The notes beneath the pieces are model-generated. The model was given only the letters and a program-made list of their open reading frames with translations. It made no database searches and was not told the origin of the DNA. Position numbers and translations under genes: made by a program. Shown here in pieces: positions 27,879 to 36,348 of a stretch of DNA of 64,000 nt (the stretch's first letter is position 1; each line of letters starts with the position of its first letter). Origin of the DNA: Cryptosporangium minutisporangium (GTDB lineage Bacteria; Actinomycetota; Actinomycetes; Mycobacteriales; Cryptosporangiaceae); NCBI RefSeq assembly GCF_039536245.1, contig NZ_BAAAYN010000017.1, positions 247,801 to 311,800 on the forward strand, written 5' to 3'.

Positions 27879-29033
27879 TTGTCTCCGCAGGATTCCGGGG
27901 CACCACCGCCAGAGCGCCCGGAGGAACTCTCCTCCGGGTCCAGCTGGACCGCCCTCGCGGCCGACCCGTTCGCGTCCGCGCGCCGGCCGCTGCTGGTTCG
28001 CCGACCCGCCTTGCGGTGGGCAGTTCCCGCTGCCGTCCTGATCATGGCGCTGACCATCGGCGGCGTCAGCCGGATGCTGACCGCCGACGCCGCACCCTCG
28101 CTGCCACCGCGCACCGCTGCGGAGCTGCTGGTCGACCTGCAGACCGCCGTCCCCCACGCGCTGTCCGGGACCGTGGTGCAGCGGTCGGAGTTGGGGCTGC
28201 CGGACTTCTCCGGCGGCGGCCGGAGCGACTCTAGGTTCACGTCGATGCTGACCGGCGTCCACACGCTGCGCGTCTGGTACGGCGGTGAGGACCGGCAGCG
28301 GGTCGCGCTGCTCGGCCCGTTCGGCGAGTCGGACGTCGTCCGGAACGGCAACGACGTGTGGACGTGGTCGAGCGAGGAGAACACCGCCACGCACACCCGG
28401 CTCACCGCCGAGGATCTGCGGCCGGTCCGCCCGAAGCCGTCCTCCCCGATGCCCACGACCCCGCAGGACGCCGCCGACAAGGCCCTGGCCGCGCTCTCGC
28501 CGACCACCGAGGTCACCACCGACGGCACCGCGAAGGTCGCCGGGCGAGCCGCCTACGAGCTGGTACTGAAGCCCAAGGACGCACAGACGCGGATCGGGCA
28601 GGTCCGGCTCGCGATCGACGCCGAGAAGAAGATGCCGCTCCGGGTCCGCGTCTACGCCCGCGGCAGCAACAGCCCGGCGTTCGAAGTCGGCTTCACCCAG
28701 GTCTCGTTCGCGACGCCGGACCCGGCTCAGTTCGAGTTCACTCCGCCCGCCGGCGCGACCGTGAACGAGGCCCCCGCCGACGGCAAGCAGCCGGACCTCA
28801 CCGACCGCGTCTCGGTCGTCGGATCCGGCTGGACCCAAGTCGCGATCGTGACCGGGGTGCAGACGTCCGGTGCGACGCGCTCGATGGTCGACGCGCTACC
28901 GAAAGTCAGCGGCTCCTGGGGTAGCGGCCGACTGCTCGAATCCGACTTGATCTCCGCGCTGCTCACCGACGACGGCCGGCTCGTGTTCGGCGCCGTCGAT
29001 CCGGAGCGCCTCTACGCGGCGGCAGCGCGATGA
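27879..29033 (+). CDS. LolA/RseB-like membrane-anchored protein
   Basis: The 384-residue protein has a cytoplasmic leader, one membrane helix at about 47-64 and an outside domain of LolA/RseB type (GGEDRQRVALLGPFGESDVVRNG near 150-170, then KVAGRAAYELVLKPKD). Such proteins bind lipid chains or precede ABC exporters in actinobacteria. GGGAGGT followed by seven bases selects the TTG at 27879; a GTG at 27870 and an ATG at 27828 are in frame. The stop overlaps the start of the ABC ATPase gene (ATGA), so the three genes form one operon. Confidence 0.85.
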   Translation: MSPQDSGAPPPERPEELSSGSSWTALAADPFASARRPLLVRRPALRWAVPAAVLIMALTIGGVSRMLTADAAPSLPPRTAAELLVDLQTAVPHALSGTVVQRSELGLPDFSGGGRSDSRFTSMLTGVHTLRVWYGGEDRQRVALLGPFGESDVVRNGNDVWTWSSEENTATHTRLTAEDLRPVRPKPSSPMPTTPQDAADKALAALSPTTEVTTDGTAKVAGRAAYELVLKPKDAQTRIGQVRLAIDAEKKMPLRVRVYARGSNSPAFEVGFTQVSFATPDPAQFEFTPPAGATVNEAPADGKQPDLTDRVSVVGSGWTQVAIVTGVQTSGATRSMVDALPKVSGSWGSGRLLESDLISALLTDDGRLVFGAVDPERLYAAAAR

Positions 29034-30013
29034 CGGCGCCCGCGGTCGAGCGTCGCCCGCAATCCGAACAGACCGAAGAAGACGCGCTTGCGGTCGCCAC
29101 CGCGGGGTTGACCAAGCGGTTCCGAGGCGGCCAGCTGGCGGTCGACGGGATCGACCTCGCGGTGCCGACCGGTTCGGTCTACGGGTTCCTGGGCCCGAAC
29201 GGGTCCGGGAAGACGACGACGATCCGGATGCTGCTGGGGCTGGTGCAGCCGACCGCAGGCACCCACCGGCTGCTCGACGGCCGGATGCCGGAGGACGCCG
29301 CGGCGGTTCTGCCCCGGGTCGGCGCGCTGGTCGAGGGCCCGGCGTTCTACCCGCACCTGTCCGGGCTCGACAACCTCCGGCGTCTGGACGCCGTCGACCG
29401 CACCGCCGACCCGGCGACCTCCGCGGAGCGGATCGGAGCAGCGCTGGACCGAGTCGGCCTCACCCCCGCCGGCAAGAAGCGCTACCGGGCCTACTCGCTG
29501 GGAATGCGGCAGCGCCTCGGGCTCGCCGCTGCCCTGCTGCGCCCCCGTGAATTGCTGATCCTCGACGAGCCGACGAACGGCCTGGACCCCCAGGGCACCC
29601 GTGAGGTGCGGACGCTCGTCGCCGAGCTGGCGGCGTCCGGCTCCACCGTCCTGCTCTCCACGCACCTGCTCGCCGAGGTCGAACAGATCTGCACGCACGT
29701 CGGCGTCATGCACGTCGGACGCTTGGTCGCACAGGCACCGCTCGCCGAACTGCGGTCCGCCACCGAGCCGCGCGTCGAGATCGAGACCGACCGCCCGGCG
29801 GACGCGGTGGCGACGCTGTGCCGGTTGGCGCTCTGCGACGTTCTGGCCGACGGACGGCGGGTGAGCGCCGCGCTCGGCGACCTGCCCTCCGACCGGGTCG
29901 TGGCCGCGCTGGTCTACGACGGCGTGCCGGTGCAGGGATTCCGGGTCGCTGTGCCCGACCTCGAAGAGGTCTTCGTCGATCTCACGGGGGAGGGCTTCGA
30001 TGTCAGCGGCTAA
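29030..30013 (+). CDS. ABC transporter ATP-binding protein
   Basis: The 327-residue ATPase has Walker A GPNGSGKT at 55-62, the signature YSLGMRQRL near 155-163, Walker B with the catalytic Glu in LLILDEP (175-181), the D loop and the H-loop His in LLSTHLL. It belongs to the type that pairs with ABC-2 permeases for drug, lipid or peptide export. It overlaps the LolA-like gene by four bases and the permease gene by 14. Confidence 0.96.
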   Translation: MTAPAVERRPQSEQTEEDALAVATAGLTKRFRGGQLAVDGIDLAVPTGSVYGFLGPNGSGKTTTIRMLLGLVQPTAGTHRLLDGRMPEDAAAVLPRVGALVEGPAFYPHLSGLDNLRRLDAVDRTADPATSAERIGAALDRVGLTPAGKKRYRAYSLGMRQRLGLAAALLRPRELLILDEPTNGLDPQGTREVRTLVAELAASGSTVLLSTHLLAEVEQICTHVGVMHVGRLVAQAPLAELRSATEPRVEIETDRPADAVATLCRLALCDVLADGRRVSAALGDLPSDRVVAALVYDGVPVQGFRVAVPDLEEVFVDLTGEGFDVSG

Positions 30014-30983
30014 CCGGAACGCCTCGTACACGCTGGTTCCCGGCGCTTTCATACCGCTCAAGGGTGGGAGGGCGGGGCCGGATTTTGTGCCGTTGCCCGC
30101 GCGGCGCTCGAGCGTGCCCGGCACGATGGCCACCGTGCCGGAGAAGGCCAGCCGCTTTCGCGGTGGGTATCCGATCGGCCGGTTGTACCGTTCCGAGCTG
30201 CGGTTGATGTTCGGGCGTCGCCGCAACCTGGCCGCCCTGGGCATGCTCGCGGCCGTCCCGGTCGTGATCGCGATCGCGGTCTGGTGGTCGGGGCCGACGC
30301 GCGGCGCGGACGCACCGGCGTTCCTCGCGCTGGTGAACGGCAACGGACTGTTCGTCGCGCTGACCGCGCTCACCGTGTCGCTGCCGCTGTTCCTGCCACT
30401 GGCGGTCTCCGCGATCGCCGCGGACTCGATCGCCGGCGAGGCGAGCCTCGGTACGCTGCGGTACCTCCTGACCGTGCCGGTGAGCCGGACCCGCTTGCTG
30501 CTGGTGAAGTTCGCCGCCGTGGTGACCTACACGTTCGTCGGGGTCGCGCTGATCGCGGCGGTCGGCGCCGCGATCGGCGTGCTGCTGTTCGGCGCCGGCC
30601 CGGCCGCGCTGCTCTCCGGTGCGCAGGTCGGCTTCGGCACCGCGATGGGTCGGCTGGCGTTGGTGTGCCTGTACCTGACCGCCTGCCTGGTCGCGCTCGT
30701 CGCCGTCGGCATGTTCGTCTCGACGCTCACCGAGCAGCCGATCGGCGCCACGATCGCCGTCGTGGCGACCGCGGTGACCTGCGAGATCATCGACGCGGTG
30801 CCGCAGTTGTCCGCGATCCACCCGTACTTGCTGACGCATTACTGGACGACGTTCGGCGAGCTGCTGCGCGACCCGATCAGCTACGGACCGCTGGTCTCGG
30901 GTCTGGCGAGTGCCGCCGTGTACACGCTGGTGTTCGGCTCCGCCGCGTGGGCGCGGTTCGGCTCCAAGGACGTCACCTCGTAG
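30000..30983 (+). CDS. ABC-2 type transporter permease
   Basis: The 327-residue protein has six membrane helices starting near residue 75 (AALGMLAAVPVVIAIAV) and the cytoplasmic lead-in YRSELRLMFGRRR that normally opens this family. About 60 residues precede that lead-in. They read like a translated intergenic repeat (Pro/Gly/Arg-rich, with a DNA hairpin at 30118-30141). The ATG at 30000 has GGGGGAGGG upstream, so the extension is probably translated. It completes the exporter with the preceding ATPase. Confidence 0.9.
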   Translation: MSAANRNASYTLVPGAFIPLKGGRAGPDFVPLPARRSSVPGTMATVPEKASRFRGGYPIGRLYRSELRLMFGRRRNLAALGMLAAVPVVIAIAVWWSGPTRGADAPAFLALVNGNGLFVALTALTVSLPLFLPLAVSAIAADSIAGEASLGTLRYLLTVPVSRTRLLLVKFAAVVTYTFVGVALIAAVGAAIGVLLFGAGPAALLSGAQVGFGTAMGRLALVCLYLTACLVALVAVGMFVSTLTEQPIGATIAVVATAVTCEIIDAVPQLSAIHPYLLTHYWTTFGELLRDPISYGPLVSGLASAAVYTLVFGSAAWARFGSKDVTS

Positions 30984-30994
30984 GGTTCGCGTCC

Positions 30995-31975
30995 GTGCTG
31001 GTTCCATGGCGGCAAGCCGCTCAGGACGCGTTGTACGGGCCGAGCGGGTTTTACCTCTCCACCCGCCCGGCCTTCCATTTCCGCACGTCCGTGCATGCGG
31101 CTGCGGACCTGTTCGCGGACGCGATCGGCGCGTTGCTCGACCGGGTGGACACCGCGCTGGGCCATCCGGACCCGATCGATCTGGTGGACGTCGGAGCCGG
31201 CGGCGGGGAGTTGCTGTCGTCCCTGTCCGTTCCGGCGACCCTGGCGCGGCGCCTGCGGCTGACCGCCGTGGAGCGCGGTCCCCGCCCGTCGGGGTTGGTG
31301 CCCGACGTCGCCTGGGTCGACGAGTTCCCGCCGGTCACCGGCCTGCTGGTGGCGAACGAATGGCTGGACAACGTGCCGCTCGACGTGGCGTGCCGGGACG
31401 CGGACGGGGTGGACCGGCTGGTGCTGGTGGATCCCACCTCCGGCGCCGAGACGCTCGGGCCGCCGCTCTCCGGCGACGACGCGGCGTGGGTGGCACGCTG
31501 GTGGCCGCTGACGTCTCCGGGCGACCGGGCGGAGATCGGCGCTCCGCGCGACGCTGCATGGGCGTCGGCGGTGGGGCGGGTGCGGCGCGGGCTGGCGGTG
31601 GCCGTCGATTACGGGCACGACGCGGCGTCGCGGCCGACCGGCGGCTCGCTGACCGGGTACCGGGACGGTCGGCAGGTACCGCCGGTGCCGGACGGCAGCT
31701 GCGACCTGACCGCACACGTCGCGGTGGACGCGGTCGCCGCGGCCGTTCCCGCGAGCGGCGCCGTCGTGCGCCGCCAGCGGGAGGTGCTGCGGGAGCTGGG
31801 AGTCTCCGGGCGGCTGCCCCCCAGGAAGCTGGCGAGCACCGATCCCGCCGGGTACCTACGCGCCTTGAGCACCGCCACCCGCGCCGCCGAGATCACGTCC
31901 CCCACCGGTCTGGGGTCGTTCTACTGGCTCTTCCAACCCGTCCAACTCAAGAACGTCAAAGACGTTCTGCCCTGA
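30995..31975 (+). CDS. SAM-dependent methyltransferase, MidA/NDUFAF7 family
   Basis: The 326-residue protein has the family opening (WRQAAQDALYGPSGFY near 5-20), a SAM motif LVDVGAGGGELLSSL, the VANEWLDNVPLD segment equivalent to the conserved ANEFFDALP, and a late YGHD motif. Mitochondrial NDUFAF7 (MidA) dimethylates an arginine of the NuoD-type subunit during complex I assembly. An orphan NuoD gene lies 3.2 kb downstream, which makes the same job plausible here. The GTG at 30995 is 12 bases after the permease stop; the ribosome site is weak. Confidence 0.85.
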   Translation: MLVPWRQAAQDALYGPSGFYLSTRPAFHFRTSVHAAADLFADAIGALLDRVDTALGHPDPIDLVDVGAGGGELLSSLSVPATLARRLRLTAVERGPRPSGLVPDVAWVDEFPPVTGLLVANEWLDNVPLDVACRDADGVDRLVLVDPTSGAETLGPPLSGDDAAWVARWWPLTSPGDRAEIGAPRDAAWASAVGRVRRGLAVAVDYGHDAASRPTGGSLTGYRDGRQVPPVPDGSCDLTAHVAVDAVAAAVPASGAVVRRQREVLRELGVSGRLPPRKLASTDPAGYLRALSTATRAAEITSPTGLGSFYWLFQPVQLKNVKDVLP

Positions 31976-31976
31976 C

Positions 31977-32063
31977 GTTGAGCGCGCCGAGGGCGGCGCT
32001 GGCAGTTGAGCGCGAGGCCGCCTCGTATAACTGGTCGCCTGTCAGCGTCGTCCTCAGCGGGCC
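31977..32063. repeat. Palindromic element, family A copy 3 (shorter)
   Basis: GAGGGCGGCGCTGGCAG on one side and a 28-base right arm ending CCTCAGCGGGCC on the other repeat the arms of the copy at 18409-18508; the right arm is identical. The interior is shorter and the outer GTGCA end is missing. It fills the gap between the convergent methyltransferase and RidA genes. Confidence 0.75.
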
Positions 32064-32068
32064 GCCCA

Positions 32069-33637
32069 CTAGAGAGGGAGGGCGGCCTGGGCGGTGATTT
32101 GGACGGCGGCCTCCGGGTCCCAGAAGCGGCGGACTTCGCTGAGCGTCAGAGCGGGCATCAATCCACCGAGGCGGGCCCGCCAGACGCGGCCGATCGCACG
32201 CGAGCTCGCCTGGTACTCCTCGATCGAGGTCACCTGCACCGCGACACCGACCAGGTGCTCCGGGGAGCCACCGGCGGCCACGAGAGCGGTCAGCAGGTTC
32301 TGGAGGGCCCGGTCGAACTGGCCCACGAGGTCACCGTCGACGATGCGTCCGTCCCGGTCGACGCCGGTCTGACCGGCGAGCAAGACCAGCTGCCCGGTCG
32401 CTACGGTCGCGTGCGAGTAACCCCGCGGGTCGGGCAACTCGTACGGGTTCACCCGGCGGACGAACTCCGGTTCGCCGCCGACCGGACGATTGGCCGGGCG
32501 CGCGCCGCTCCGGTGCACCCGTCCGGGCGGATCCGACCGCTCACCCCGGCCGTCCGGCCGTCCGGTCACCTCGAGCCGTCCGGTCGCCTCGAGCCGTCCG
32601 GTCGCCTCGTGCCGCCCAGGTCCGTCCAGCCGTCCCGGGGCCTCCGGGCGGGCACCGGCCTCGGGCGCCGGCCGCCGAGCCGGGTCGGCGACGACCGCCC
32701 GCCCGGACACCGGCACCGAGGCCCGCGCCGCGCGCGGCCGATCTCCGGTGTCCGCCACTCCACGCGGCCGGTCACCGGTGTCCGCAACGCCTCGCGGGCG
32801 CTCTGCGGGGTCGACGCCGCGCAGCAGCACGTCTCCGGTCTCCGGCGGCATCCGCCGCGGCCGGTCCCCGGTGTCCGCCACCCCGCGTGCCCGGTCGGCC
32901 GGGTCGGGCCGCCGCGGCCGGTCTCCGGTGTCGGCCCGTCGCGGCCGGTCCCCGGTGTCAACCATGCCGCGGGATCGCTCCGCCGGATCGACCCCGCGCA
33001 GGACGTCCCCCGTCTCCGGTATCCGCCGCGGACGCGCGGCCGGGTCGAGCCGCGGCGGGGGGTCCCCGGTGTCCGCGACCCCCCGCGGGCGCTCCGCCGG
33101 GTCGAGCCGTTGCGGCCGGTCACCGGTGTCCGCGATGCCGCGCGGACGGTCGCCGGCGTCGCCGCGGCGGGGCAGCACCCGGCCGCGGTACCCGTCCTCT
33201 TCGATCGGTTCCGGCCGCCGCTGCTGAGGGAACCGCCGCGCGGCTGGCTCGTCGTCGGGGCGGCGGTGCGGCCGATCGTGGCCCTCGTCGCGACCGGCCC
33301 GCCCGGCCCGAGCCGCGACCCGCGCCGGGTCGTCCCGCCGCACCAGCGAACGGCCCGGCGAGAACTCCTCTTCCGTCCCCGGGTTCCGCCGCTCACGGCG
33401 GTCGGAACGCTCCGGACGCTCGTCGATCGCGGGGTCCAGGGCCCCGAGCGGATCGGTCAACGGATCCGGACGTCGACCGGCCTCTCGCGACGGCGCATCG
33501 TCCCAGCTCCGCCGCCGGTGACGCTCGGAAGCGGACCATTCCTCGTCGGGGTGGCCGTGGCGGGGGTGAAGGGGCTGGAGGTCGCGCGCTCGGTGCCGAC
33601 CGCTCTGACCCAGATCGTCAGTCACTCCGAAGCTCAC
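32069..33637 (-). CDS. RidA/YjgF-family protein with a long repeat-rich N-terminus
   Basis: The last 130 residues (about 395-522) form a RidA domain (YSHATVATGQLVLLAGQTG, then GDLVGQFDRALQNLL and a final AAVQITAQAALPL); RidA enzymes deaminate reactive enamines. The preceding 390 residues are charged, Arg/Pro/Asp-rich and probably disordered. Residues about 160-305 contain nine TGD units, mostly of the form RPRGVADTGDRPR followed by LDPAE. A second short repeat (ATGRLE) lies near 345-370. RidA proteins are normally about 130 residues. The GTG at 33637 has no clear ribosome site; the frame is however continuous and strongly biased. Confidence 0.8.
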   Translation of the reverse strand: MSFGVTDDLGQSGRHRARDLQPLHPRHGHPDEEWSASERHRRRSWDDAPSREAGRRPDPLTDPLGALDPAIDERPERSDRRERRNPGTEEEFSPGRSLVRRDDPARVAARAGRAGRDEGHDRPHRRPDDEPAARRFPQQRRPEPIEEDGYRGRVLPRRGDAGDRPRGIADTGDRPQRLDPAERPRGVADTGDPPPRLDPAARPRRIPETGDVLRGVDPAERSRGMVDTGDRPRRADTGDRPRRPDPADRARGVADTGDRPRRMPPETGDVLLRGVDPAERPRGVADTGDRPRGVADTGDRPRAARASVPVSGRAVVADPARRPAPEAGARPEAPGRLDGPGRHEATGRLEATGRLEVTGRPDGRGERSDPPGRVHRSGARPANRPVGGEPEFVRRVNPYELPDPRGYSHATVATGQLVLLAGQTGVDRDGRIVDGDLVGQFDRALQNLLTALVAAGGSPEHLVGVAVQVTSIEEYQASSRAIGRVWRARLGGLMPALTLSEVRRFWDPEAAVQITAQAALPL

Positions 33638-33866
33638 GCCACAACCGTCCCAGCGTTGTCACCTTTACCTGACCCGTCTGCGCAGCCGCGGGCCCACGAC
33701 GGCGTGACCGGGCTGGAGTCCGGTGGCACATCTTCCGCTCCGAAGCGGCACCGGGGCAAACCGAGTTGGCTGCCACCCTACGATGCCCCGACGTCGGACG
33801 TGGCTGGATCGGACGATGCGCACCCGTGCCTTGACCGCACCGTGACTCGACTGCGCGGACGCCGCA

Positions 33867-35102
33867 TCACACCGTGACCTGCAGAGTTTCCAACCCGCGG
33901 ATGACGTATCCGGATTTCCAGCGCGGCGTCTCGGCCAACGCCAGCCCTGGCACCCGGCGGATCATCGTCTCGAACGACGTGGCCAGCTCGATGCGGGCCA
34001 GCGGCGCGCCCAAGCAGTAGTGGATGCCCGCACCGAAGGAGATGTGCGGATTGGGTGAGCGTCCCAGGTCGAGGCGCTCGGCGTCCGGGAAGACGGTCGA
34101 GTCGCGGTTCGCGGAGCCGAACAGCAGCGCGACCTCTTCGCCGCGCGGGATGCGGACGCCGTGCACCTCGATGTCTTCCAGCGCCCACCGCTCGAACAAC
34201 TGGAGCGGGGTGTCCCACCGCATCAGCTCTTCGATCGCGGTGCCGTACCCGACCTCGCCCGCGCGCAGCCGCGCCAGCTCCGACGGGTTGCGGAACAGCG
34301 CCCACCAGCCGTTGCCGGTGACGTTCACGGTCGCCTCGTGCCCGGCGTTGAGCAGCAGCACGCAGGTCCCGACCAGTTCACCGTCGGTCAGCTGGTCACC
34401 CGCGTCGGCCACCGACGCGAGTGCGCTGATCAGGTCGTCACCCGGGTTCGCCCGCCGCTCGGCGGCGAGTCCGACGAGGTACTCGGTGAACTCGACGCTG
34501 GCGCGCACCGCCTTGGCCTGCGCTTCGGCCGACGGCTTCAGCTCGTACATCCCACAGATGTCGGCCGACCAGGGCCGCAGCAGGTGCCGGTCGGAGTCCG
34601 GGATACCCAGCATCTCGGCGATCACCGCGACCGGCAGCGGCTCGGCGACGGTCGCGATCAGGTCCACCGGCGAGCCCTGGGAGCCCGCGTCGAGCAGATC
34701 GGAGACCAGCCCGTCGGCGAACTCCCGGATGCGCGGCGTCAACCGCTCGACCGTCCGCGGCGTGAACGCCTTCGAGACCAGCCGACGGAGCCGGGTGTGG
34801 TCCGGTGGCTCCCGGTCCAGCATCCCGTTGTTGTTCAGCGTCCAGAACGGTTCGAGGTGGTCCGCCGGCGGCTGGTGCCCCATCTCCTCGTGCGACGCGA
34901 CGTGCAGGTAGGACCGGCCGAGCCGACGATCTCGGAGCAGCGCGTCGACGTCTGCGTGCCGGGAGAACACCCACTGCCCGGTGCGCTCGTAGCGCCAGAT
35001 CGGCGCGTTGGCGCGCAGATCGGCGTAGACGTCGTAGGGCCAGGCCACGAACTCCGGCGACTGCGGGTCGAACGCGGGAGCGGGAGCTAGTGATCCGGTC
35101 AT
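33867..35102 (-). CDS. Cytochrome P450
   Basis: The 411-residue enzyme has the oxygen-activating I-helix motif AGHEATVN, the ExxR motif in IEELMRW, and the heme loop FGAGIHYCLGAPLAR with the ligand Cys363. It is a soluble, class I bacterial P450 that needs a ferredoxin and reductase, neither of which lies nearby. The substrate cannot be read from the sequence. It is divergent from the NuoD gene, and an inverted repeat lies between the two starts. Confidence 0.96.
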   Translation of the reverse strand: MTGSLAPAPAFDPQSPEFVAWPYDVYADLRANAPIWRYERTGQWVFSRHADVDALLRDRRLGRSYLHVASHEEMGHQPPADHLEPFWTLNNNGMLDREPPDHTRLRRLVSKAFTPRTVERLTPRIREFADGLVSDLLDAGSQGSPVDLIATVAEPLPVAVIAEMLGIPDSDRHLLRPWSADICGMYELKPSAEAQAKAVRASVEFTEYLVGLAAERRANPGDDLISALASVADAGDQLTDGELVGTCVLLLNAGHEATVNVTGNGWWALFRNPSELARLRAGEVGYGTAIEELMRWDTPLQLFERWALEDIEVHGVRIPRGEEVALLFGSANRDSTVFPDAERLDLGRSPNPHISFGAGIHYCLGAPLARIELATSFETMIRRVPGLALAETPRWKSGYVIRGLETLQVTV

Positions 35103-35114
35103 TCGACCACGCTA

Positions 35115-35159
35115 AGCCATGTTTCATCGGTTCGGTCTGCTGGCCTTTGAAACATGGCT
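35115..35159. promoter_or_regulatory. Inverted repeat between the divergent P450 and NuoD genes
   Basis: Perfect 12-base arms AGCCATGTTTCA and TGAAACATGGCT are separated by 21 bases. One arm lies 13 bases upstream of the P450 start; the other covers the ATG of the nuoD frame at 35154. It could be a shared operator or a hairpin that hides the nuoD start. Confidence 0.6.
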
Positions 35160-36347
35160 CGGCCCGCATCGTGGAACGATGAGCGGGTGGAGCTCACCGT
35201 CGGCCTGGGTAGCGGCGCGGACATGGTCACCGACGACCGTCTCGCCACCGCTGACATGGTGCTGAACATCGGTCCGCAACATCCCTCGACGCACGGCGTG
35301 CTGCGGTTGCGCCTGGTGGTGGACGGTGAGCAGGTCATCTCGGCCGAGCCGATCGTCGGCTACATGCACCGCGGCGCCGAGAAACTGTTCGAGGTGCGCG
35401 ACTACCGCCAGATCATCATGCTGGCCAACCGGCACGACTGGCTCTCGGCGTTCTCCAACGAGCTGGGCGTCGCACTGGCCGTCGAACGGATGATGGGCAT
35501 CGAGGTACCGGAGCGGGCCACCTGGCTCCGGACGCTGCTCGCCGAGCTCAACCGCGTCCTGAACCACCTGATGTTCCTGGGTTCCTACCCGCTGGAGATC
35601 GGCGCGATCACGCCGATGTTCTACGCCTTCCGCGAGCGCGAGACGCTCCAGGCGGTGATGGAAGAGGCCTCCGGCGGCCGGATGCACTACATGTTCAACC
35701 GCGTCGGCGGCGTCAAAGAGGAAGTGCCGGCCGGGTGGACGAACCGGGTACGGCTGGCGGTGGCCGACGTCCGGCGCCGGATGGCCGACCTGGAACAGAT
35801 CATCCGGACGAACGACATCTTCCTCGCGCGCACGGTCGGCATCGGTGTCCTCGACCCGGACGTCGCCGCCGCCTATGGGGTGAGCGGACCGGTCGCCCGC
35901 GCGTCCGGGCTCGACCTCGACCTGCGCCGGGACGACGAGTACCTGGCGTACGGGGAACTGAGCGACGTGCTGGAGGTCGTCACCCGCACTGCGGGCGACT
36001 GCCACGCACGCTTCGAAGTGCTGCTCGACCAGGTGCACGTCTCGCTCAACCTGGCGGACGCCTGCCTGGACCGCCTGGCCACCGTAGGCGGGCCGGTGAA
36101 CGTCCGCCTACCGAAGGTCGTGCGCGCGCCGGAGGGCCACACCTACGCGTGGACCGAGAACCCGCTCGGCATCAACGGCTACTACCTGGTGTCGCGCGGC
36201 GAGAAGACGCCGTGGCGGCTGAAGCTGCGGACCGCGTCGTACTCGAACGTGCAGGCGCTGGCCACGCTCTTGCCCGGCACGCTGCTGCCGGACCTGGTGG
36301 CGATCCTCGGCTCGATGTTCTTCGTCGTCGGCGACATCGACAAGTGA
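35154..36347 (+). CDS. nuoD: NADH-quinone oxidoreductase subunit D (orphan copy)
   Basis: NuoD is the 49-kDa subunit that forms part of the quinone site of respiratory complex I. The 397-residue protein has the loop GPQHPSTHG with His43 and His47, HRGAEKL at 72-78, and Arg93, which is 46 residues after His47, exactly the distance of E. coli Arg274 from His228 (the arginine methylated in mitochondria). The final GDIDK segment is also typical. No other nuo gene is adjacent, so this is a second, stand-alone copy or it joins a complex encoded elsewhere. The start is ATG 35154 or GTG 35187; neither has a good ribosome site. Confidence 0.93.
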   Translation: MARPASWNDERVELTVGLGSGADMVTDDRLATADMVLNIGPQHPSTHGVLRLRLVVDGEQVISAEPIVGYMHRGAEKLFEVRDYRQIIMLANRHDWLSAFSNELGVALAVERMMGIEVPERATWLRTLLAELNRVLNHLMFLGSYPLEIGAITPMFYAFRERETLQAVMEEASGGRMHYMFNRVGGVKEEVPAGWTNRVRLAVADVRRRMADLEQIIRTNDIFLARTVGIGVLDPDVAAAYGVSGPVARASGLDLDLRRDDEYLAYGELSDVLEVVTRTAGDCHARFEVLLDQVHVSLNLADACLDRLATVGGPVNVRLPKVVRAPEGHTYAWTENPLGINGYYLVSRGEKTPWRLKLRTASYSNVQALATLLPGTLLPDLVAILGSMFFVVGDIDK

Positions 36348-36348
36348 G

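Noticed and set aside
33867-36347. Natural-product cluster around the P450
   Set aside because: No synthase, ferredoxin or tailoring enzyme lies nearby; the neighbours are RidA and NuoD.
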